From Collimonas humicola (GTDB lineage: Bacteria; Pseudomonadota; Gammaproteobacteria; Burkholderiales; Burkholderiaceae_D), in assembly GCF_018304945.1 (NCBI RefSeq), contig NZ_JAGQEE010000003.1:124001-188000 (forward strand): a DNA stretch of 64,000 bases. Reading direction: 5' to 3'. Shown one piece after another: positions 58,995 to 64,000 of this stretch. Under the pieces are notes generated by a model. The model ran no database searches. It was not told the DNA's origin and saw nothing but the letters and a program-made list of their open reading frames with translations. Made by a program: the position numbers and the translations under genes. Position 1 is the stretch's first letter, and the number at the start of each line of letters is the position of its first letter.

Positions 58995-59596
58995 AAAATC
59001 TCCGCACCACTTACCGCTTTCGCTTCATGCTGCTGCTGGTATTGTTCATCCTGCTGGCCTTGGGCAGCTTCTGGCTGCAGCAGGTCATGCACAAGAATAC
59101 CGAAGACCTGCTGCCGAAGCCGGCGCGCACCCAGCCGGATTACTATGTCGAGCATTTCAACTATGTGCAGATGGCGCCGAACGGCCAGCCGCGCTACAAC
59201 ATCTCGGGCGACCTGCTGACCCACAATCCGGTCAACGATTCCTTCGATGTGCGAAAGCCGGTGATCCACAGCCTGGACAAGGAAAAGCCGCCGATGAACC
59301 TGGTCGCCAACCGCGCCGTGATCGAAGACAACAACAGCAAGGTGCATCTGTACGAGAATGTCAACGCCGACCGGCCAAAGACGCCGCTGGCCGACAACTT
59401 CCATCTGAAATCCGAATACCTGCTGCTGCTACCCGACGACGACATCATGGAGTCCGACAAGCCGGTGGAAATCACCCTGGGATTGTCGACCTTGAACGGC
59501 ACCGGCATGCATTTCAATAACTCCACACGCGAACTGAAGATGTTCAGCAAGGTGCACGGCGTCTTGCGCAACGCGCCGCGTGCGGCAGCGAAATAA
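58991..59596 (+). CDS. lptC: LPS export ABC transporter periplasmic protein LptC
   Basis: 201 residues: a single N-terminal membrane anchor (FMLLLVLFILLALGSFWL) and a periplasmic beta-jellyroll (YYVEHFNYVQMAPNGQPRYN...). It takes LPS from LptBFG and hands it to LptA. Its start overlaps kdsC by 4 bases. Confidence 0.95.
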   Translation: MKNLRTTYRFRFMLLLVLFILLALGSFWLQQVMHKNTEDLLPKPARTQPDYYVEHFNYVQMAPNGQPRYNISGDLLTHNPVNDSFDVRKPVIHSLDKEKPPMNLVANRAVIEDNNSKVHLYENVNADRPKTPLADNFHLKSEYLLLLPDDDIMESDKPVEITLGLSTLNGTGMHFNNSTRELKMFSKVHGVLRNAPRAAAK

Positions 59597-59651
59597 GCGG
59601 ATCAGCAAGACAAATTATGTGTAGGCCTCTATCCATTACCCAGGATTTTTC

Positions 59652-60194
59652 ATGAAACGAATATTTTTTCTCTCTCTGCTGCTGCTTGGCGCCATCGGCG
59701 TCGCTCGCGCGGAAAAAGCCGATTCCGAGAAGCCGACCCTGATCGACTCCGACACCCTCACCTATGACGACGTCAAGCAGGTCAACGTCGCGACCGGCAA
59801 TGTAGTCCTGACACGCGGCACGCTGATCATGAAAGCCGACCGCGTGGTGGTGACCACCGATCCGTCCGGCTACCAGTTCGCCACCTTGTATGCGGACCCG
59901 GGCAAGCTGGCCACTTTCAAGCAGAAGCGCGACGGCGGCCCGGACCTGTGGATCGACGGCCACGCCGAACGCATCGAATACGACGGCAAGACCGAGATCA
60001 CCAAGCTGTTTTCCAAGGCCCAGATGCGCCGCCTGCAAGGCGACAAGCCGACCGATGAAGTGAACGGCGAGTTCATTTCCTACGACAGCCGCACTGAATT
60101 CTATTCCGTCAACAACACTGTCAACGGCGTCAGCCAGCCTGGCGCCGGCCGCATCCGCGCCGTCATCCAGCCGCGGCCAAAGGCGGCGCCATGA
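59652..60194 (+). CDS. lptA: LPS transport periplasmic protein LptA
   Basis: 180 residues: signal peptide ([20 protein letters not shown]), OstA-like beta-jellyroll ([32 protein letters not shown]), the bridge component carrying LPS across the periplasm. A 55-base gap separates it from lptC and it overlaps lptB by 4 bases. Confidence 0.95.
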   Translation: MKRIFFLSLLLLGAIGVARAEKADSEKPTLIDSDTLTYDDVKQVNVATGNVVLTRGTLIMKADRVVVTTDPSGYQFATLYADPGKLATFKQKRDGGPDLWIDGHAERIEYDGKTEITKLFSKAQMRRLQGDKPTDEVNGEFISYDSRTEFYSVNNTVNGVSQPGAGRIRAVIQPRPKAAP

Positions 60195-60937
60195 GCGCCC
60201 CTAGCACGCTGATCGCCAAGGGCCTGCAAAAAAGCTATGGCGCGCGCCAGGTGGTGCATGACGTCTCGCTCGAAGTGCGCTGCGGCGAAGTGGTCGGCTT
60301 GCTGGGTCCGAACGGCGCCGGCAAGACCACCTCGTTCTACATGATCGTCGGCCTGGTGCCTTCGGACGGCGGCGAGATCGATCTGGACGGCGTCGATATT
60401 TCACGCCTGCCTATCCATCGCCGCGCGGTCCTGGGCCTGTCCTACCTGCCGCAGGAAGCATCGGTATTCCGCAAGCTGACAGTGGAAGACAATATCCGCG
60501 CCGTGCTGGAACTGCAGCGTCCCAACGGCAAGGCGCTCGGCAAGGCCGAAATCGATGAGCAGCTGCACAAGCTGCTGCACGAGCTGCAAATTGAAAAGCT
60601 GCGCGAGAGCCAGGCCCTGTCGCTTTCGGGCGGCGAACGGCGGCGCGTCGAGATCGCCCGCGCGCTCGCCACCAATCCGCGCTTCGTGCTGCTGGATGAA
60701 CCGTTCGCCGGGATCGACCCGATCGCCGTGATCGAGATCCAGCGCATCGTCCGCTTCCTCAAGGAACGCGGCATCGGCGTCCTGATCACCGATCACAATG
60801 TGCGCGAAACGCTGGGCATCTGCGACCGCGCCTACATCATCAACCAGGGCAGCGTGCTGGCCAGCGGCAGTCCGGACGACATCATCGCCGACGAGTCGGT
60901 ACGGCGGGTCTACCTGGGTGAGCATTTCCGCATGTAG
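60191..60937 (+). CDS. lptB: LPS export ABC transporter ATP-binding protein LptB
   Basis: 248 residues: Walker [10 protein letters not shown] near 39, Q-loop [12 protein letters not shown], signature [15 protein letters not shown] near 146, Walker [14 protein letters not shown] near 165. ATPase of LptBFGC. The genes for LptF and LptG are not in this window, as is usual. Confidence 0.97.
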   Translation: MSAPSTLIAKGLQKSYGARQVVHDVSLEVRCGEVVGLLGPNGAGKTTSFYMIVGLVPSDGGEIDLDGVDISRLPIHRRAVLGLSYLPQEASVFRKLTVEDNIRAVLELQRPNGKALGKAEIDEQLHKLLHELQIEKLRESQALSLSGGERRRVEIARALATNPRFVLLDEPFAGIDPIAVIEIQRIVRFLKERGIGVLITDHNVRETLGICDRAYIINQGSVLASGSPDDIIADESVRRVYLGEHFRM

Positions 60938-61047
60938 TTTCGCTGATGCGGGAACGATGTAATTGCAGACAGATTAATCCGCCGCGCCAGCGCGGCACTT
61001 AGACTCCGTACAACAAATAACAGAAGTGAATTGTCCGCACGGAAGCC

Positions 61048-62526
61048 ATGAAACAATCACTCCAGCTACGCACCTCTCAACATCTTGCGCTGACTCCTCA
61101 GCTGCAGCAGTCGATCCGACTGCTGCAGCTTTCCACGCTTGAGTTGCATCAGGAACTGGAACAGATCCTGTCGGACAACCCGATGCTGGAACGGGTCGAC
61201 GATCCGCTTGATAATTCAGTGCGGCTGCTGGCGGACGGCGCCATCAGCGGCACTGCGTCGACCATGGAGGCGCCGGCCGGCGACAGCGAGGTCAGCAGTT
61301 CGCCGACCGAGAGCGAAGCCAGTGCCGAAGCCCCGGCACCTGAAAGCAGCACCGACAACGCCGAAAGCGAATGGAGTTTCGACGACATCTCGCGCAGCGC
61401 GAAAACCTCGGACGATGAAGATGCCCGGCCGCAGCTGGAGGCGCATGAAACGACGCTGCGCGAACATCTGCTGCAGCAGATGCGCGAAGCCATGCACGAC
61501 TTGCGCGACCGCGCGCTGGTCGAGCTGATGATCGATGCGCTGGACGATAACGGCTACCTGGAAGAGTCGCTGGAAGAAATCCTCGAGCGCCTGCCGGCCG
61601 AGCTGGAGATCGCCGTCGAAGAATTGTCGATGGCGCTGAAAATGGTGCAAAGCTTCGATCCGGCCGGCGTCGGCGCGCGCAACGCGCCGGAATGCCTGGC
61701 CTTGCAGATCAAGCGCTTTGTCAAAGTGCCATTCGTCACGCGCCGCCTGGCATTGGCGATTGTGCAAGATCACCTGGCGCTGTTTGCGCAGCGCGATTTC
61801 AATAAAATCAAGAAAGCCCTGGATTGCGACGACGAGGACCTGCGCGAAGCGCAAGCCGTCATCAAGCAGTGCAACCCCCACCCCGGCGCGCCGTTCGCCG
61901 CCAACGCTTCCGACTATGTGGTGCCGGACGTGATCGTCAGGCGCAGCAAGCAAGGCTGGCAGGTGATGCTGAACAATGACGTCATGCCAAGACTCAGGGT
62001 CAATGTCCTGTATGCCAACATCCTGAAGCAGAGCAAGGGCGATGGCGCACTCACTTCGCAGCTGCAGGAAGCCAAGTGGCTGATCAAGAATATGCGGCAG
62101 CGCTTCGACACCATTTTGCGCGTCGCACAAGCGATCGTCGAACGCCAGCGGAACTTCTTCTCCCATGGCGCGGTCGCCATGCGCCCGCTTGTGTTGCGCG
62201 AAATAGCTGATACACTGGGTCTACACGAGAGTACTATTTCACGTGTGACCACTCAGAAATACATGCTCACTCCCCACGGGATGTTTGAACTGAAGTATTT
62301 CTTCGGCAGCCATGTTGCTACTGAGGCAGGTGGAGAGGCTTCCTCAACAGCAATCAGGGCACTCATTAAGCAACTCATAGGAGCGGAAGATTCAAGAAAC
62401 CCTTTCTCTGACAGCAAGATTGCCGATATGCTTGCGGAACAAGGTATGGTGGTAGCCCGCCGCACCGTCGCAAAATATCGCGAAGCACTAAAAATTCCGT
62501 CTGTTAATCTGCGCAAGGCCTTGTAG
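61048..62526 (+). CDS. rpoN: RNA polymerase sigma-54 factor
   Basis: 492 residues. Region I Gln/Leu-rich activator-responsive part ([30 protein letters not shown]), acidic region II (~60-130), core-binding domain, and the C-terminal DNA-binding part with the RpoN box [17 protein letters not shown] near 470. A single rpoN in its usual place after lptB; a GGAAG site precedes the ATG. Confidence 0.98.
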   Translation: MKQSLQLRTSQHLALTPQLQQSIRLLQLSTLELHQELEQILSDNPMLERVDDPLDNSVRLLADGAISGTASTMEAPAGDSEVSSSPTESEASAEAPAPESSTDNAESEWSFDDISRSAKTSDDEDARPQLEAHETTLREHLLQQMREAMHDLRDRALVELMIDALDDNGYLEESLEEILERLPAELEIAVEELSMALKMVQSFDPAGVGARNAPECLALQIKRFVKVPFVTRRLALAIVQDHLALFAQRDFNKIKKALDCDDEDLREAQAVIKQCNPHPGAPFAANASDYVVPDVIVRRSKQGWQVMLNNDVMPRLRVNVLYANILKQSKGDGALTSQLQEAKWLIKNMRQRFDTILRVAQAIVERQRNFFSHGAVAMRPLVLREIADTLGLHESTISRVTTQKYMLTPHGMFELKYFFGSHVATEAGGEASSTAIRALIKQLIGAEDSRNPFSDSKIADMLAEQGMVVARRTVAKYREALKIPSVNLRKAL

Positions 62527-62695
62527 TTTTTTCTGGTTTGATTGTTAAGCTTACCCTTGCTATGTTCGGACATTACGGCTGTTTGTTATTTAGCGACTCT
62601 TGCCAGAACAGTCCCAGTCTCTTGTAGATTGTTCGCCTAAAGATTCAACGCAGTCTGTTCAGAACCGCCAGCAATATTCTTGATAGGAGCGCTGT

Positions 62696-63046
62696 ATGAA
62701 CTTCACCATCAGTGGGCATCACCTCGAGGTAACCCCTGCCATTCGCGAATATGTACAAAGCAAACTAGAGCGTATCAAACGCCACTTCGACCAGGTCATC
62801 GATATCAACGTGATCCTGAGCATCGACAAACTCACTGAAAAAGAAAAACGCCAGAAAGCGGACATCACGCTGCGCGTAAAGGGAAAAGATCTGCATGCCG
62901 AAAGCATTGCCCACGATCTTTATGCCGCCATTGATACACTGATCGACAAGCTCGATCGCCAGGTCATCAAGTATAAGGACAAGATGCAGGATCACCAGCA
63001 CGATGCAATCAAGCATCTGCCGGAAGAACTCCCCGCCACGACCTGA
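62696..63046 (+). CDS. hpf: Ribosome hibernation promoting factor (short HPF/YhbH type)
   Basis: 116 residues: [40 protein letters not shown], and [27 protein letters not shown] form the single S30AE domain that docks on the 30S subunit and dimerises ribosomes in stationary phase. The short form has no C-terminal dimer domain. TAGGAGCG precedes the ATG. Placement after rpoN is typical. Confidence 0.97.
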   Translation: MNFTISGHHLEVTPAIREYVQSKLERIKRHFDQVIDINVILSIDKLTEKEKRQKADITLRVKGKDLHAESIAHDLYAAIDTLIDKLDRQVIKYKDKMQDHQHDAIKHLPEELPATT

Positions 63047-63099
63047 ACGGCCGCCAATCCGGGCGCTGCAGCTGACTAGCTGGCGCCGATAGAATGAAC

Positions 63100-63122
63100 A
63101 AGGGCGCAGTTAATGCGCCCTT
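63100..63122 (+). terminator. Rho-independent terminator of hpf
   Basis: AAGGGCGCA (63100-63108), loop GTTAA, TGCGCCCTT (63114-63122), then TGTTATTTT. It closes the Kdo/Lpt-rpoN-hpf block. Confidence 0.85.
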
Positions 63123-63176
63123 TGTTATTTTCAGACCGTTTTAGAAGTAAATCGTATTGTTATTTTTGCATCGCGC

Positions 63177-63866
63177 CTATTTGAGAGCGCCGAACACCTT
63201 GCCGATGATCGCGCTGCCGGCGCCGACCGGATCCTGGCGTATCGCTTTCTCTTCTTCACCGATGACGGTGTACAAGCCGTCCAGTGCACGTTGCGTGACA
63301 TAGCCTTCCACCGTCGACTGCTGCGCCGGCACCATGCCGGTCTTGCCGACCTGCCCCATGATCGCGTTATATTGCGCCGACAAGCCGTTGCGGTCGGTCA
63401 CGCCTTTGACGATGGGCAGGAATTTCTGGCCCAGCTGCGCCGATGTCTTTTGCTTGAAGAAATCGGTCACGGAGGTGTCGCCGCCGGTCAGGATATTCTT
63501 GGCATCGGTCACCGACATCGACTTGACCGCATTCAGCAGCAAAGGCTTGGCCATCGGCACAGCCGCTTCGGCAGCGTGGTTCATCGACACCACCAGATCG
63601 TCCAGCTTCTGGCCCTGGTCGGTCATGCGCAGGAGAGGCATGGCTTTATCGAGCACGCTGGGCAAGCCGATCTTGACCTTGTCGTTGTTCAGGAAACCAT
63701 TTTCGACGCCTAGCTTGGCCACCGCCACATCCGCGCCTTTTTGCAGGGCGGCTTTGAGGCCGCTGCTGGCATCCTGGTTGCTGAGGTCGCCCAGCGACAG
63801 GGCAAGCGCCGCGGACGCTGTTGCCGCCAGGCTCAGTGTGATTGCTGTTTGAAATAGAGGCCGCAT
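63177..63866 (-). CDS. DUF4197 domain-containing secreted protein
   Basis: 229 residues with an N-terminal signal peptide (MRPLFQTAITLSLAATASAALA) and the all-helical DUF4197 pattern (LKAALQKGADVAVAKLGVENGFL, KIGLPSVLDKAMPLLR, GLYTVIGEEEKAIRQDPVG). Periplasmic, function unknown. Convergent with hpf. Confidence 0.9.
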   Translation of the reverse strand: MRPLFQTAITLSLAATASAALALSLGDLSNQDASSGLKAALQKGADVAVAKLGVENGFLNNDKVKIGLPSVLDKAMPLLRMTDQGQKLDDLVVSMNHAAEAAVPMAKPLLLNAVKSMSVTDAKNILTGGDTSVTDFFKQKTSAQLGQKFLPIVKGVTDRNGLSAQYNAIMGQVGKTGMVPAQQSTVEGYVTQRALDGLYTVIGEEEKAIRQDPVGAGSAIIGKVFGALK

Positions 63867-63958
63867 GATGATCCTTGAAGAAGTTAAATGGATAAGCCAA
63901 AGTCTAACCTAATTTATTGCAAACAAATCAAGAAAGAAAAATGTCTGCCGGGCAGCGC

Positions 63959-64000
63959 CTACAGATGCCCTTCATCCACCAGGAACAGGCGCCGGTGCTC
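63959..64000 (-). CDS. C-terminal end of a leftward gene (partial)
   Basis: Minus-strand frame from the window edge reads EHRRLFLVDEGHL and stops at TAG 63961-63959. Only 13 residues are visible, so neither the frame nor the product can be confirmed. Confidence 0.3.
   Translation of the reverse strand, partial: EHRRLFLVDEGHL

Overview
The window reads as chromosome of a betaproteobacterium of the Burkholderiales, most likely Oxalobacteraceae (Collimonas/Herbaspirillum-like). The evidence is the core order kdsD-kdsC-lptC-lptA-lptB-rpoN-hpf on the right, the ssb / MFS / uvrA neighbourhood in the middle, and two phasin genes. The genus is an inference; no rRNA or complete tRNA gene is present.

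Left part (1-10.1 kb): accessory metabolic genes with many regulators. It holds a short cytochrome P450, a DoxX-pirin pair read leftward, three LysR regulators, a second pirin, and a LysR-divergent cluster SDR / DoxX relic / GST / SnoaL-like protein. Spacers carry A-rich tandem repeats and palindromes that look like operators.

10.2-28.5 kb: a leftward two-partner-secretion locus of contact-dependent-inhibition type. It has a CdiB/FhaC-like transporter, a 3859-residue CdiA/FhaB-like exoprotein, and a 72-residue membrane protein overlapping its stop codon (probable immunity protein). Behind it lies an AT-rich train of small genes: a second, paralogous 72-residue membrane protein, two start-less fragments that look like exoprotein C-terminal modules, each overlapped by a small downstream gene, a 35-residue Cys-rich peptide, a lipoprotein, small membrane proteins and a broken gene. 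I read this as an archive of displaced toxin/immunity cassettes; it is the most interesting region.

28.5-32.4 kb: a secreted metzincin-like protein, then ssb (strong terminator) and an MFS transporter.

32.4-48.9 kb: accessory genes between the MFS gene and uvrA: a sedolisin peptidase, two phasins (one frameshifted), a CPBP protease, a TetR regulator, an SLC13/ArsB-type permease, a lipoprotein with an 8-residue tandem repeat, a secretin-N0-like periplasmic protein, an alginate-lyase-like lipoprotein with FN3 and LamG domains, cytochrome b561, and a PA-IL (LecA) lectin homologue with all known ligand residues. A near-perfect 42-bp direct repeat (38,080 and 48,720) and a tRNA/tmRNA 3'-end-like sequence (39,818) suggest past insertion.

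48.9-64 kb: mostly core. uvrA; a PhyH dioxygenase plus FAD monooxygenase pair; a PepSY membrane protein behind a Fur-box-like site; a KefB/C-type antiporter; then the Kdo/LPS-transport operon kdsD-kdsC-lptC-lptA-lptB, rpoN, hpf with terminator, a DUF4197 protein and the tail of a leftward gene at the edge.
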